Positions 38,867 through 48,223 of a stretch of 64,000 bases of DNA are shown here, piece by piece. This DNA comes from Desulforhopalus singaporensis (GTDB lineage: Bacteria > Desulfobacterota > Desulfobulbia > Desulfobulbales > Desulfocapsaceae). The stretch is from contig NZ_FNJI01000011.1 of NCBI RefSeq assembly GCF_900104445.1, positions 62,001-126,000 on the forward strand, given 5' to 3'. The notes beneath the pieces were generated by a model. That model was not told the origin of the DNA. It searched no databases and saw only the letters and a list, made by a program, of their open reading frames with translations. Position numbers and translations under genes: made by a program. Every line of letters begins with the position of its first letter. Within the stretch, counting starts at the first letter, position 1.

Positions 38867-39634
38867 TCAGCTCCTGGTTCCCACCCCTTTTTTCAGGAGT
38901 ATCAGGTTTGCCGAGAACAGGGCCACCGAAAAGAAAATAAGCATCGTCAGTCCCACCCAGACATTGATGTCGGAAGTGCCCAGAAAGCCGTAACGGAAAC
39001 CGTTTATCATGTAAACTATCGGGTTAGCCCTGGAGACGGTCTGCCAGAAATGGGGCAGAAGGCTGATCGAATAAAAGACCCCGCCCAGATAGGTGAGAGG
39101 GGTGATAACGAATGTTGGAACGATCGATATATCGTCAAATTTTTTCGCAAAAATGCCATTGATCATTCCGGCCAGGGAAAAAACGAAGCTGGTCAGGAAG
39201 ACAAACAGGACTGCAACCGGGAGATTGTGGATGGGTAGCCTGACAAAGATAAGGCTGACCAATGAAACCAGAAACCCGACGCTTATTCCCCTGGCCATGC
39301 CGCCACAGACGTAACCGAGGACTATCACCCAGTTCGGTGTAGGGCTCACCAGCAGCTCTTCTATATTGCGCTGGAACTTTGCGCTGAAAAAGGAAGAGAC
39401 CGTATTGGCATAGGAGTTGGTGATCACCGACATCATTATCAGGCCGGGAGCGATAAATGACATGTAGCTGTAATCACCGATGTTTTTGAGCTGGGAGCCG
39501 ATAAAACTGCCAAATATGATGAAGTAAAGGGTGAGGGTGATCACCGGCGGCACCAGGGTCTGTATCCAGATACGGAATATCCGGATAAGTTCTTTTCTTA
39601 TAATGGAATAAAGAGATATAAGGTGTTGCTTCAT
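38867..39634 (-). CDS. ABC-2 type transporter permease (YadH-like)
   Basis: 255 aa with six spans, for example WIQTLVPPVITLTLYFIIFGSFIGS, YSYMSFIAPGLIMMSVITNSYANTV, and FDDISIVPTFVITPLTYLGGVFY. The pattern fits ABC-2 exporters of the YadH type. It overlaps the ATPase gene by four bases, so the two form one exporter in the operon with glutathione synthetase. The exported compound is unknown. Confidence 0.9.
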   Translation of the reverse strand: MKQHLISLYSIIRKELIRIFRIWIQTLVPPVITLTLYFIIFGSFIGSQLKNIGDYSYMSFIAPGLIMMSVITNSYANTVSSFFSAKFQRNIEELLVSPTPNWVIVLGYVCGGMARGISVGFLVSLVSLIFVRLPIHNLPVAVLFVFLTSFVFSLAGMINGIFAKKFDDISIVPTFVITPLTYLGGVFYSISLLPHFWQTVSRANPIVYMINGFRYGFLGTSDINVWVGLTMLIFFSVALFSANLILLKKGVGTRS

Positions 39635-40539
39635 CGTTCCACCAGTTCCATGAAAAGTTCTTCGAGTCTGTTGGTTTTGTTGCGCATGCTCTCGATCACG
39701 ATGTCTTTTGACTCGAGATAACTGAAAATCGAATTGATGGAACAGGCCTTGGTCTTGGTCACCTCAAGGGTGGTTTCGTCAAGTTTTTTGAATTCAATGC
39801 CGTCCACCGATTCTACATGGTCGACACTGTTTGCGCATTCCAGCACAAAAGTTTCCCTGTCCAGCTGCCGCAACAGATCTTTTTTCCCGGTGTTCTCTAT
39901 TATTTTACCGTGATTGATGATAGCTATCCGGTCGCACAGTTGCTCCGCCTCTTCGAGATAGTGGGTGGTGAGGATGATGGTGCGTCCCTGGCGGCTCAGT
40001 TCCAGCAGGAAATCCCACATGCCGCGGCGCAGCTCGACGTCGACGCCGGCGGTCGGTTCGTCGAGAATGAGAAGTCTCGGTTCATGCACCAGCCCCCTTG
40101 CGATCATCAGTCTGCGTTTCATCCCTCCTGAAAGCTCTCTTGCCGCAGTGTATCGTTTGTCCCACAGCCCCAGCTTCCTGAGATATTTTTCCGCGTTCTT
40201 CCGGGCAACGTCTCTTGACAGACCGTAATATCCGGCCTGCTGGGTGACAATATCCAATACCTTTTCAAAGATTGAAAAATTGTATTCCTGGGGAACCACC
40301 CCGATAAGCTTTTTCGCCGCCGGAAAATCCCGATCTATGTCGATGCCGAAAACCTCAACCTGGCCCCGGGACTTGGTGATCAGTGAGGTTATTATACCTA
40401 TGGTCGTGGTCTTGCCGGCGCCGTTGGGCCCGAGCAGGCCGAAAAAATCACCCTCCTGTACGTCGAGAAAAACACCGTTCAAGGCCTTGAAGCCGCTGCG
40501 GTAAATTTTGTGGAGATCGTTAATCTCTAATGCTTTCAT
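39631..40539 (-). CDS. ABC transporter ATPase (YadG-like)
   Basis: 302 aa. Walker A is GPNGAGKTTTIGII, the Q-loop is VPQEYNFSIFE, the signature is ARELSGGMKRRLMIARGLV, Walker B is LLILDEPTAGVD, and the switch is TTHYLEEAEQLCDR. A C-terminal regulatory tail of about 90 residues follows. It lies 14 bases after glutathione synthetase and overlaps the permease, so it is the energising subunit of that exporter. Confidence 0.92.
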   Translation of the reverse strand: MKALEINDLHKIYRSGFKALNGVFLDVQEGDFFGLLGPNGAGKTTTIGIITSLITKSRGQVEVFGIDIDRDFPAAKKLIGVVPQEYNFSIFEKVLDIVTQQAGYYGLSRDVARKNAEKYLRKLGLWDKRYTAARELSGGMKRRLMIARGLVHEPRLLILDEPTAGVDVELRRGMWDFLLELSRQGRTIILTTHYLEEAEQLCDRIAIINHGKIIENTGKKDLLRQLDRETFVLECANSVDHVESVDGIEFKKLDETTLEVTKTKACSINSIFSYLESKDIVIESMRNKTNRLEELFMELVER

Positions 40540-40553
40540 AATTGCCGTACCAG

Positions 40554-41432
40554 CTATTGCACCTGCCGGATAAAATAGTCGACTATTTCACCCGCCAGGT
40601 TCCGGTTATCCAGATCGGAAATCTGGATGATTCCGGTGGGACAGGTAATGTTGATCTCGGTAAGTTTTTCGCCGATAAAATCGAGCCCGGAAAAATGGAT
40701 ACCCTGGTCAACCATCCAGGGACCCACTTGGTCGACTATCTGTTGTTCCCGGTCGGTCAGCTCCGTTTTGAGCGCGTCGCTGTTGGCAAAATTTGCATGG
40801 AACCCTTGTCTGGGCCTGCGCATGGCCGCCCCCAGCACCCTGTCTCCGAGCATGATAACCCGTTTGTCTCCCTGGTAGACCCTGTCGAGGAATTTCTGCA
40901 CCATCACCGGTTGTCCTCCGCACGCCGTCATCTCGTCGATAGCGGTCTGGTCGCCGACTTTGAGCTGTTGCACCGATTTCCCCTGGAAGGAGTCAAGGGA
41001 TTTGATGACACAATGACCATGTGCATCAACAAATTCGGCAATCAGTTCCGGCGAGGAAGCCACCAGGGTAGGCGGCATGTGATCCACAAAAGGGAGCGCG
41101 ATCAGTTTCTCGTTAAAGTTGCGAAGCGCAAGGGGACTGTTGATAACCCGGGTGCCCGAGAGGGAGAGCAGCTGGGAGGCGTAGTGAAATCTCAGGTCAT
41201 AGGGAGGTTCCTTGCGCATGAGGATCAGGTCGTAATCGGCCAGTCTTCGCCTGGTCTTCCTGTTTTTCAGGTCTTCGGCCAGGACCGAGGCGCAACTGTC
41301 GAAAAACAGGTTCTCTATTGTCGCGGTATCGACTGTTATTTCCTGTCTTCGACCCTCGTTGATAAGCGCTATCGAGGTATCTGTTGTCGCTATTAAACCT
41401 TCAATGGGGTCAAGTACCACCAGCCACTTCAT
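40554..41432 (-). CDS. gshB: Glutathione synthetase
   Basis: 292 aa ATP-grasp enzyme that adds glycine to gamma-glutamylcysteine. I chose ATG 41432, which has AGGAGG seven bases upstream; a frame from 41714 would add 94 unrelated residues. Family parts are WLVVLDPIEGLIATTDTSIA, YDLILMRKEPPYDLRF, RNFNEKLIALPF, CVIKSLDSFQGKSVQQL, GDKRVIMLGDRVLGAAMRRP and the ending GLDFIGEKLTEINITCPTGI. It is the first gene of a unit with an ABC exporter and a glutaredoxin-like gene. The partner enzyme GshA is not in the window. Confidence 0.92.
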   Translation of the reverse strand: MKWLVVLDPIEGLIATTDTSIALINEGRRQEITVDTATIENLFFDSCASVLAEDLKNRKTRRRLADYDLILMRKEPPYDLRFHYASQLLSLSGTRVINSPLALRNFNEKLIALPFVDHMPPTLVASSPELIAEFVDAHGHCVIKSLDSFQGKSVQQLKVGDQTAIDEMTACGGQPVMVQKFLDRVYQGDKRVIMLGDRVLGAAMRRPRQGFHANFANSDALKTELTDREQQIVDQVGPWMVDQGIHFSGLDFIGEKLTEINITCPTGIIQISDLDNRNLAGEIVDYFIRQVQ

Positions 41433-41873
41433 CAAGCATCCTCCTGCCGGCAAAACGATATAGGTTTGACACACAGACGGGCCGTATCTGGCGGGGATGC
41501 GGTCAACCTGCGTCTTCATATCTGCAAACTGTTGGCGGTATGGCGATGGACCCTGGCCTTGTCCAGGTGAAATCAGATACATCATACCCCTTCCGGTTTG
41601 GCAATCTCCAACACATTGATAAGTCCTGATGCGGTTTTTGTCAAAATCGGAACAATGAAAAGAGGTACAGCTGCAGGTATGCCGGTAGGATAACGGGCTT
41701 ACCCGCGGACGCAAACCGGAGGCAAGCCTGCAGACATTTGTGCGCTACGAAAACAGTTGCGGCACTGGCGATATAGGGGTATTTTATCCGATGGCTCTCG
41801 AACGAGCGCTCGGTTATATTCGTGTGGGATCGATAAGTGATAGCGAAACTAACCTCATCAAAGGAGAGATTCG
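41433..41873. other. Divergent intergenic region between gshB and the acyl-CoA synthetase
   Basis: About 440 bases without a supported gene. The right end holds the dyad CGAGCGCTCG (41803-41812). The rest shows no RNA gene or clear promoter that I can name. Confidence 0.5.
41803..41812 (+). promoter_or_regulatory. TetR-type operator candidate before the acyl-CoA synthetase
   Basis: A perfect ten-base palindrome CGAGCGCTCG in the context AACGAGCGCTCGGTTATA, about 62 bases before the start. TetR-family regulators of fatty-acid genes often bind similar half-sites (general knowledge); no regulator gene is adjacent. Confidence 0.4.
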
Positions 41874-43478
41874 ATGAAATCGGCAAACGTAAATAAGAGT
41901 ATCCTCACGCCGGTAGAGTTTCTGACCAGGAGTTTACTGGTTTACCCTGACAAAAAGGCGGTTGTTTATAAAGGGAAAAGCTTTACCTACAAAGAGTTTG
42001 CGGCAAGGGTGTATCGGTTGGCGAACGCACTCCGGGAAAAGGGTGTCGGAAAAGGGGACAAAGTGGCGTTCATCTGTCCCAATATCCCGCCGATGCTTGA
42101 AGCGCATTACGCCGTTCCCATGATCGGTGCTGCACTTGTAAGTGTAAATATTCGTCTTTCTTCTGCGGAAGTTTCCTATATCGTTGATCACTCCGATGCT
42201 AAAGTGTTGGTGGTCGACAGTGAATTCGCGTCACTGGTAGAGCCTCAGCAGCTGCCGAAAGTTTCGACCTACGTTACGGTTTGCGACATTAATCAAGACA
42301 TTGCAATAGAAGGCAGCCTGGAGTACGAAAGTTTTCTCGAATCGGCCCCGGCGCAGGCCCCGGTGTTCGATATCGACTCGGAAGACCAGCTGCTCGCCAT
42401 CAATTACACCTCCGGGACCACCGGACGGCCCAAGGGCGTCATGTACAGCCACCGGGGAGCGTATCTCAACGCCATCGGGGAGATTCTCGAGTCGGGGATG
42501 ACAGCCGCATCGGCGTATCTCTGGACGCTGCCCATGTTCCATTGCAACGGCTGGTGCTTTACCTGGGGGGTAACCGCTGCCGGGGCAACCCATGTCTGTC
42601 TGCGGGCGGTTGTGGCCGAGGATATCTTCCGGCTGATTGACCAGGAACGTGTGACCCATCTCTGCGCCGCGCCGACCATACTCATCATTATGAGCAGCTG
42701 GCCCAAGGCTGCAGAAGTGGAACTGAAAAATCCGTTGAGGATCATGACCGCAGGCGCCCCTCCGGCGCCCGCCATTATTCGTAATATGGAAAAGATAGGT
42801 GCGCAGATCACCCACACCTACGGGTTGACCGAAGTGTACGGTCCCCACAGCGTCTGTGCCTGGCAGCCTACCTGGGACGACATGAGCCAGGAGGAGCTCG
42901 CGGAGATAAAATCGCGGCAGGGTGTTCCCTATATCGTTACCCACTATATGGACGTGGTCGACCCCGGGTCCATGACTCCTGTTCCCAGAGACGGCGTCAC
43001 CATGGGGGAGATCGTGATGCGGGGCAATAACGTAATGAGCGGCTATTACAAGGACGAAGAGGCCACCGCAGCGGCTTTTGCCGGCGGCTGGTTCCACAGC
43101 GGTGATCTGGCGGTGATGCATCCTGACAACTATGTGCAGATCATGGACCGGAAAAAGGACATCATAATAAGCGGGGGAGAAAACATCTCGACCGTCGAGG
43201 TGGAAAACGTCATCTATTCGCACCCCGACGTTCTGGAGGTTGCGGTGATTCCGGTTCCGGACGAGCGCTGGGGCGAAGTGCCGAAGGCCTACGTTGTCGC
43301 TAAACCGGGAACGAATCCACAGGCGGAAGATATTATAAACTTTACCAAAGAACGCCTGGCCCGTTTCAAGGCGCCCAAGTACGTCGAGTTTGGCGAGCTG
43401 CCGAAAACTGCGACCGGTAAAATTCAGAAATTCAAGCTTCGGGAAAAGGAGTGGAAGGGGAAAAAACGCGTGAATTAA
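41874..43478 (+). CDS. Medium/long-chain acyl-CoA synthetase (AMP-forming)
   Basis: 534 aa ANL-superfamily ligase that activates a carboxylic acid to its CoA ester. The P-loop INYTSGTTGRPKGVMYSHRG, the A5 motif HTYGLTEVYGPHSVCAW, A7 WFHSGDLAVMHPD, A8 DRKKDIIISGGENISTVEVE and the catalytic Lys in KTATGKIQKF are all intact. The A5 pattern YGLTEVYGP and overall sequence are of the FadD-like group that includes medium-chain and aromatic acid ligases, so the exact substrate is uncertain. GGAGAG precedes the start. No beta-oxidation genes are adjacent. Confidence 0.92.
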   Translation: MKSANVNKSILTPVEFLTRSLLVYPDKKAVVYKGKSFTYKEFAARVYRLANALREKGVGKGDKVAFICPNIPPMLEAHYAVPMIGAALVSVNIRLSSAEVSYIVDHSDAKVLVVDSEFASLVEPQQLPKVSTYVTVCDINQDIAIEGSLEYESFLESAPAQAPVFDIDSEDQLLAINYTSGTTGRPKGVMYSHRGAYLNAIGEILESGMTAASAYLWTLPMFHCNGWCFTWGVTAAGATHVCLRAVVAEDIFRLIDQERVTHLCAAPTILIIMSSWPKAAEVELKNPLRIMTAGAPPAPAIIRNMEKIGAQITHTYGLTEVYGPHSVCAWQPTWDDMSQEELAEIKSRQGVPYIVTHYMDVVDPGSMTPVPRDGVTMGEIVMRGNNVMSGYYKDEEATAAAFAGGWFHSGDLAVMHPDNYVQIMDRKKDIIISGGENISTVEVENVIYSHPDVLEVAVIPVPDERWGEVPKAYVVAKPGTNPQAEDIINFTKERLARFKAPKYVEFGELPKTATGKIQKFKLREKEWKGKKRVN

Positions 43479-43497
43479 CCGGCGGACTGCATGTCTG

Positions 43498-43537
43498 TTT
43501 CAGAGCCTGATCCGGCGTTTTGGTGTCGGCTCTGAAA
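43498..43537. repeat. Stem-loop after the acyl-CoA synthetase
   Basis: TTTCAGAGCC and GGCTCTGAAA form a perfect ten-bp stem with a 20-base loop. Downstream bases are A rather than T, so it is a poor intrinsic terminator for the rightward gene. It may instead stabilise the transcript's 3' end. Confidence 0.5.
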
Positions 43538-43744
43538 AAAAAATCATTAACAACCTGAATCTGCATATTTTTACAGCAGCCAGACGGTGCCGTTTTCACC
43601 AGGGTGTCCCCGGCAGAAAATAGTTGTGGAGATGGCGCCATTAGGCTAGGATACGAGCCGCGTTGCAGGAAAAATCCGTTAACTTTTAAGCTATCCGGCA
43701 TCATCTGCCGACCGACCACCTCAGACTGTCGGGTTCAAGGTTTT

Positions 43745-45439
43745 ATGGGACGTACACTGCTGTTAAATCTCTGGCAACTGGTATGGAATCGTTATACTGC
43801 GGCTGTCCTTATTTTTCTGCTTCTGGTGGAGCTTGTGACCATTTTTGCCCTATGCGCCTTTGGCAAGATAGATGTCACGATGAGCTCGACTTCCGGGGAG
43901 CAGGTGAGGATCTATTATTCCGGAAAAACCAAGGAGCATTCCAGGTTTGAAGATATCTTCTCAACAGCCCCTGAAGAAAGACCGGGCCCTGCCCTGAAAA
44001 AGATTACTTTCAGGCTGCGCAACGAGACTGTACAGGCTCTGCGCGTTGACCCGGGGAGTGGTCCGGGAACGTATACGATCACCAGGATCGTATTGTACAG
44101 TTTTTTCGGACCACCGGTTGTTCTTGACCCTGCCATGGACGATCTTCAGGTCCGGACCGATCCCCATTCCCGGCTGGTGGCCACCAGGGAACGGTGGACG
44201 CTGGTAACTGACAAAGAGGATCCCTACCTGATCTTTACCGGTGATATCCAGACGACAAATCCCTACCTGAAATACCTGTTGCCGGGGGTGATAAGCCTGG
44301 TCTTCTTTTTCGCTATCAGGGGAGTCAGGGTTCGTGACTTTGTCTGTATAAGGGATATTTCCGGGAAAAAACCGTCCAGCGGCCATAACCTCACTTCGCT
44401 TGACGGTTTGCGCGGGCTCGCGGCTCTTCTGGTACTGGGACACCACATAGGCTGGGAGCCGATACACGATATGGGCCCAAACGGAGTGGTGGCGTTTTTC
44501 TGTCTCAGCGGTTTTCTGCTGTCGATGCCTTTTGTCAAGCAGCCCGAACGGGTAAAAGATCCGCTGTTTGTCCGGAACTATTTCTTCAGAAGGCTAAAAC
44601 GAATCCTGCCGATGTTTTATCTGGTGGTTACGGCTTCCTACCTGTTTCAGGGTAATGTCGCCGATTTTGTGCGTACCATCCTGTTTTTGCAGGGAAACGG
44701 TATCTGGTGGACAATTTTGCAGGAAGTCTATTTTTATACACTGCTACCCCTGTTTATGTTTGCCGGTTATTTTGTGTTTCGCGGTAATCGGTTATGGGCG
44801 GCGCTGTTCTTTTTGTGTGTGGCGGTGGCGCTGAATGGTGGCCATATAAAGTTGTTTCCCGTTTATGGCTACGACACGCTGATGAAGCTGCATGTCGGTA
44901 TTTTCCTGTGCGGAATGGTAATGTGTTATCTGTACCACTACCTGGCCAGTGTCGGCAAACCGGCGTTGCTGCAGAAGATCGCCGATAACCATCTGGTTGG
45001 CATCGTGCTGCTGACCGGGTTTCTGGGCAGTCAGTATCTTCACCACTATCTGGTTGTCGGCCTGACACGCCATCAGGATTCCGGTTGGGTCTATCACGGT
45101 AATTACAGCGTATTCGTCGCGCTGTTCATCCTGTTCCTGACCCTGTCGAAGAAGAATATACTGGTCCGGCTGCTCTCCTTGTTTCCCCTGCGGGCGATCG
45201 GGGTTGTCGGCTACAGTTTTTACCTGCTCCATGTGTACGGCATGAAAAGTGCCATCATAGTGTGTAATCATTATCTGGGAATCAATAGTCCCAAAATCGT
45301 CATTTTTCTCGTGGCGACGTTGCTTACCTACCTGATGTCGGCGGTGACCTACACCTATATTGAAAGGCCTTTTTTTTACAGGGATGCAGATATTCCTGAT
45401 AGCAGGACCGCTACTACCTGCAGTTGTTCCTCCGGTTGA
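43745..45439 (+). CDS. Acyltransferase-3 family membrane protein with an extra N-terminal domain
   Basis: 564 aa from ATG 43745 (AAGG upstream); a 47-codon longer frame has no supporting site. The first span is YTAAVLIFLLLVELVTIFAL, followed by a soluble domain of about 170 residues with beta-rich sequence, and then the AT3 core starting with NLTSLDGLRGLAALLVLGHH (catalytic His region) and about ten spans, ending VVGYSFYLLHVYGMKSAIIV. AT3 proteins transfer acetyl or other acyl groups to polysaccharides or antibiotics. The preceding acyl-CoA synthetase could supply a donor (inference). Fused extra domains of this size are less common in AT3 proteins. Confidence 0.85.
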   Translation: MGRTLLLNLWQLVWNRYTAAVLIFLLLVELVTIFALCAFGKIDVTMSSTSGEQVRIYYSGKTKEHSRFEDIFSTAPEERPGPALKKITFRLRNETVQALRVDPGSGPGTYTITRIVLYSFFGPPVVLDPAMDDLQVRTDPHSRLVATRERWTLVTDKEDPYLIFTGDIQTTNPYLKYLLPGVISLVFFFAIRGVRVRDFVCIRDISGKKPSSGHNLTSLDGLRGLAALLVLGHHIGWEPIHDMGPNGVVAFFCLSGFLLSMPFVKQPERVKDPLFVRNYFFRRLKRILPMFYLVVTASYLFQGNVADFVRTILFLQGNGIWWTILQEVYFYTLLPLFMFAGYFVFRGNRLWAALFFLCVAVALNGGHIKLFPVYGYDTLMKLHVGIFLCGMVMCYLYHYLASVGKPALLQKIADNHLVGIVLLTGFLGSQYLHHYLVVGLTRHQDSGWVYHGNYSVFVALFILFLTLSKKNILVRLLSLFPLRAIGVVGYSFYLLHVYGMKSAIIVCNHYLGINSPKIVIFLVATLLTYLMSAVTYTYIERPFFYRDADIPDSRTATTCSCSSG

Positions 45440-45470
45440 GCAGGCCTGGAAACCATTTACTTGACGAACC

Positions 45471-46244
45471 ATGGAACCTCTTGGCTTTTCACTTGAAATC
45501 ATCTGTTTTTTGTTTGGCGCTTCCCTTGTCGCCGGTTTTATCGATACCCTCGCCGGAGGCGGCGGGCTGATAACGCTGCCGGCGCTTATCATGAGCGGGA
45601 TTCCTCCGCTTTTTGCTCTGGGGACGAATAAGCTGCAGGGTACCATGGGGACGGCAACAGCCACGCTGATGATGTTCAGGAAAAGAGCGGTTCGGTGGGA
45701 TGATGTGAAATTTCATATGCTTTTTGCCTTTATCGGGGCGGCGCTCGGGACGGCGGCAGTGCAGCTGGTAGACGCAGAACTGCTCTCGCTGGTTATCCCG
45801 GTTGTGCTGGTTGTCATCGCTGTTTATTTCCTGCTGTTTCCGCAACGAAGTGTTGTCAGCAGCGAACCGCGCATGGGGCGAAAGCTTTACCGGAGTCTTG
45901 TTGTGCCCGCTGTCGGCTGGTATGACGGCATGTTTGGACCGGGCACCGGCTCGTTTTTTGCGCTTGCCGGGGTGGCGCTCAGGGGCCTGCGGTTGGTCGA
46001 ATCGACCGCTGTAGCCAAGACGCTGAATTTTGCCACCAATATTGCCTCGCTGCTGGTTTTTCTGCTTGGCGGAAAAGTGGTCTGGCTTGCCGGGCTGGTC
46101 ATGATGGGGGGGCAGGTCTGCGGCGCCTGGCTCGGTTCACGCTTCCTGTTTCGGATAAATCCGCTCCATCTGCGTTATTTAGTGGTCGCCATGTGCCTTG
46201 GAATGCTGGCCAAATACCTTGTAAGCCTGGTGGCTTCATCCTGA
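45471..46244 (+). CDS. TauE/SafE family membrane protein (sulfite/organosulfonate exporter-like)
   Basis: 257 aa with about seven or eight spans. The family signature appears twice: SLVAGFIDTLAGGGGLITLPAL and VGWYDGMFGPGTGSFFALAG, with TNKLQGTMGTATATLMMF in between. TauE/SafE proteins export sulfite, sulfoacetate or related anions. The start has a weak ribosome-binding site. It is one of two TauE/SafE genes in this window; the other (57071-58780) has a large extra domain. Confidence 0.9.
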   Translation: MEPLGFSLEIICFLFGASLVAGFIDTLAGGGGLITLPALIMSGIPPLFALGTNKLQGTMGTATATLMMFRKRAVRWDDVKFHMLFAFIGAALGTAAVQLVDAELLSLVIPVVLVVIAVYFLLFPQRSVVSSEPRMGRKLYRSLVVPAVGWYDGMFGPGTGSFFALAGVALRGLRLVESTAVAKTLNFATNIASLLVFLLGGKVVWLAGLVMMGGQVCGAWLGSRFLFRINPLHLRYLVVAMCLGMLAKYLVSLVASS

Positions 46245-46257
46245 ATGGCTGTCGAGT

Positions 46258-47343
46258 TTATCTCGTATATTTCTGGTACCTGCGGCTTTTTTTCCTTGAG
46301 ATTATGAAATTGAACGCGCCATAGAGAACCAGACCAGATACAACGCCGGCCAGAAAAATCTGCCAGCTTTTCCCGGGCTCAGAAGTCGGCTGGGTCTTAT
46401 CGACTAAATCTTTTTCGACAATTTCGGCTGTGCTCTCATGGCGGGTGGTGGTGCTGTCCTGTTTTGTGGCGGTTACCGTTTGCTGCTTGGGCTCTGCGGC
46501 TGCAGGAGGCGGTGGTACCATGGCAAATCCGGTCTCAAGGAGTTCGGCAGCCTTGGCGTCCCTTATTTTTCTGCTTTCACTGCCGAGGACGACAGAGATT
46601 ATGCGGACGCCATTTCGTTTGGCCGTGGCCACGATGGAAAAACCGGCAGCCGCGAAATATCCGGTCTTGAAACCGTCACAGCCGTATACTTTATCAAGCA
46701 GGTGATTATGGGTGCGCATCACAAACTCGCCCTCCCGGAACTCCTTGACCCTGGTTGCGGTATACTGGAAAACTTCCGGGTAACGGGTCAATTCCCGGGC
46801 GAGAATCGCCAGGTCCCTGGCGGTGGTAACGTCGACCTCCTGACCTTTTCCCGGAGGAAGTCCATGGACGGAATGAAACCGGCTGTTGGTCATCCCCAGC
46901 TCCTTTGCCTTCCGGTTCATGAGCGAGACGAAAGCCTCTTTTGATCCGGCGACATGGGTGGCAAGTGCCACGGCGGCATCGTTTGCCGACTGTATCATGA
47001 GGGCATATAGCAGATCATTAACAGGAAACTGTTCACGGGGATCGAGATACACCTGGGAGCCACCCATGCGCGCCGCTTCTTTCGTTACCTGAACCATTTC
47101 GTCGAGTCGCAACCGGCCCGTTTTTATCTGATCGAGAATAATCAGCAAATCCATGAGCTTGAGAACTGATGCGGGATAGGCGGGTTGGTCCCCGTTTTTC
47201 TCAAACAGTATCTTTCCGCTTTGCGCATCGACAACAATGGCAGACAGGTAGGGGGCCCGGGCGATGTGGGAGACTCGTGCGCCAAGGGCCCAGCCGGGGT
47301 AAGCGATAAGGATAAAGACCAGAAAAAGAGCTGTTCGTATCAT
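46258..47343 (-). CDS. D-alanyl-D-alanine carboxypeptidase (PBP5/DacA-like)
   Basis: 361 aa from ATG 47343; an earlier frame start at 47460 adds 39 residues before the signal peptide and is rejected. The signal peptide is IRTALFLVFILIAYPGWALGA. The S11 active site has SVLK (in YPASVLKLMDLL), the SAN motif (MIQSANDAAVAL) and KTG (GFKTGYFAAAGFSIVATAKR). It trims pentapeptides in peptidoglycan. The C-terminus ends in a predicted anchor span IFLAGVVSGLVLYGAFNFII followed by basic residues, instead of the usual amphipathic helix. Confidence 0.93.
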   Translation of the reverse strand: MIRTALFLVFILIAYPGWALGARVSHIARAPYLSAIVVDAQSGKILFEKNGDQPAYPASVLKLMDLLIILDQIKTGRLRLDEMVQVTKEAARMGGSQVYLDPREQFPVNDLLYALMIQSANDAAVALATHVAGSKEAFVSLMNRKAKELGMTNSRFHSVHGLPPGKGQEVDVTTARDLAILARELTRYPEVFQYTATRVKEFREGEFVMRTHNHLLDKVYGCDGFKTGYFAAAGFSIVATAKRNGVRIISVVLGSESRKIRDAKAAELLETGFAMVPPPPAAAEPKQQTVTATKQDSTTTRHESTAEIVEKDLVDKTQPTSEPGKSWQIFLAGVVSGLVLYGAFNFIISRKKSRRYQKYTR

Positions 47344-47496
47344 GTGGAATCCGGTGGGAAAAGTGAACGTTCGGTATTGCTGGCAGCAAGCCTTCGGGAA
47401 GACCGTGGCGGTTACCTGCTGTCGTGTAAATAAGCGACGACTGCAGAGTCCGACAGCCATTGCCAGGACCTGTAATCCGGTACGGCGCTTGTGGTG

Positions 47497-47883
47497 CTAC
47501 ATCTGAAAAGATTGTGCCTGGGCAACTTCGATTGCCAGCCGTGACCGTGAATCGGCATCCATTGGTATGTTCTTTTCCCTGCACCATTGCGGGAATGTTT
47601 CTGGGTCGATATACACCTTGATTACCTGGTCGCCAATTGACTCGACTTCCTCTTTCTTCTTCTCGGCCCGGCTCAGCCACTGGTCGAACGTGACGGGGAG
47701 CTGGTCTCCGTCGGCAAAGATCTTGCGAAGTTCCAGGTAATGTTCTTGCCGGTACCAGACCATCGCCCGGATCATCGGCTGTCTCTTCTGTTCCTGCTGG
47801 GCACCCTTGTTGTTACTCGATCTTTTTTTTTGCATCCGCGCCACGGTCTGGCCCGAGCCGCTAAAAGCCGGTTTTTTTGCCAT
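47497..47883 (-). CDS. Hypothetical protein (128 aa)
   Basis: I chose ATG 47883 (MAKKPAFSGSGQTVARMQKK), preceded by GGAA; the longer frame to 47955 has no supporting signal. After a basic, low-complexity N-terminus comes a more ordered part: AMVWYRQEHYLELRKIFADGDQLPVTFDQWLSRAEKKKEEVES and IKVYIDPETFPQWCREKNIPMD. There is no membrane span. The family is not known to me, but codon use and composition look like a real gene. It is 150 bases upstream of the carboxypeptidase gene on the same strand. Confidence 0.6.
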   Translation of the reverse strand: MAKKPAFSGSGQTVARMQKKRSSNNKGAQQEQKRQPMIRAMVWYRQEHYLELRKIFADGDQLPVTFDQWLSRAEKKKEEVESIGDQVIKVYIDPETFPQWCREKNIPMDADSRSRLAIEVAQAQSFQM

Positions 47884-48223
47884 TGTTCTGTTCCAATAAG
47901 TGATTGCGAAGGGGGTGACCGTTGACCAGCACCTTTCTGGGTGGGTGCCGGACAACGATTTTACCCGGGATATTCTGATATTTTGGCGAAACTGTCAAGG
48001 GGGCAGTGTCGAAAGACGGATCGTTTTTAACCGTGGAGGAGTCGGCTTTCTTTGGCAGGGCGGACCGGCAAAACGTCAAAAAAAAACGGTTGGGGTCGAA
48101 AAAGATGAACTTAACGGGTAAGTTAGAGATACAATAGAGTAGAAGATTACCGATAATACCGGTCTTTCTTTCGGCAATCCACATAGTGGTGGATACTGGA
48201 GAAAAATACCCTCTGATATTGTT

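Noticed and set aside
36059-41469. The word ATAGGTTTGAC at about 36059 and 41459 as a dispersed repeat
   Set aside because: The shared length is only about 11 bases, and the flanks do not match, so chance is likely.
43498-43537. Stem-loop as an intrinsic terminator
   Set aside because: The stem is followed by A, not T, on the coding strand, and on the other strand the T-run precedes the stem.
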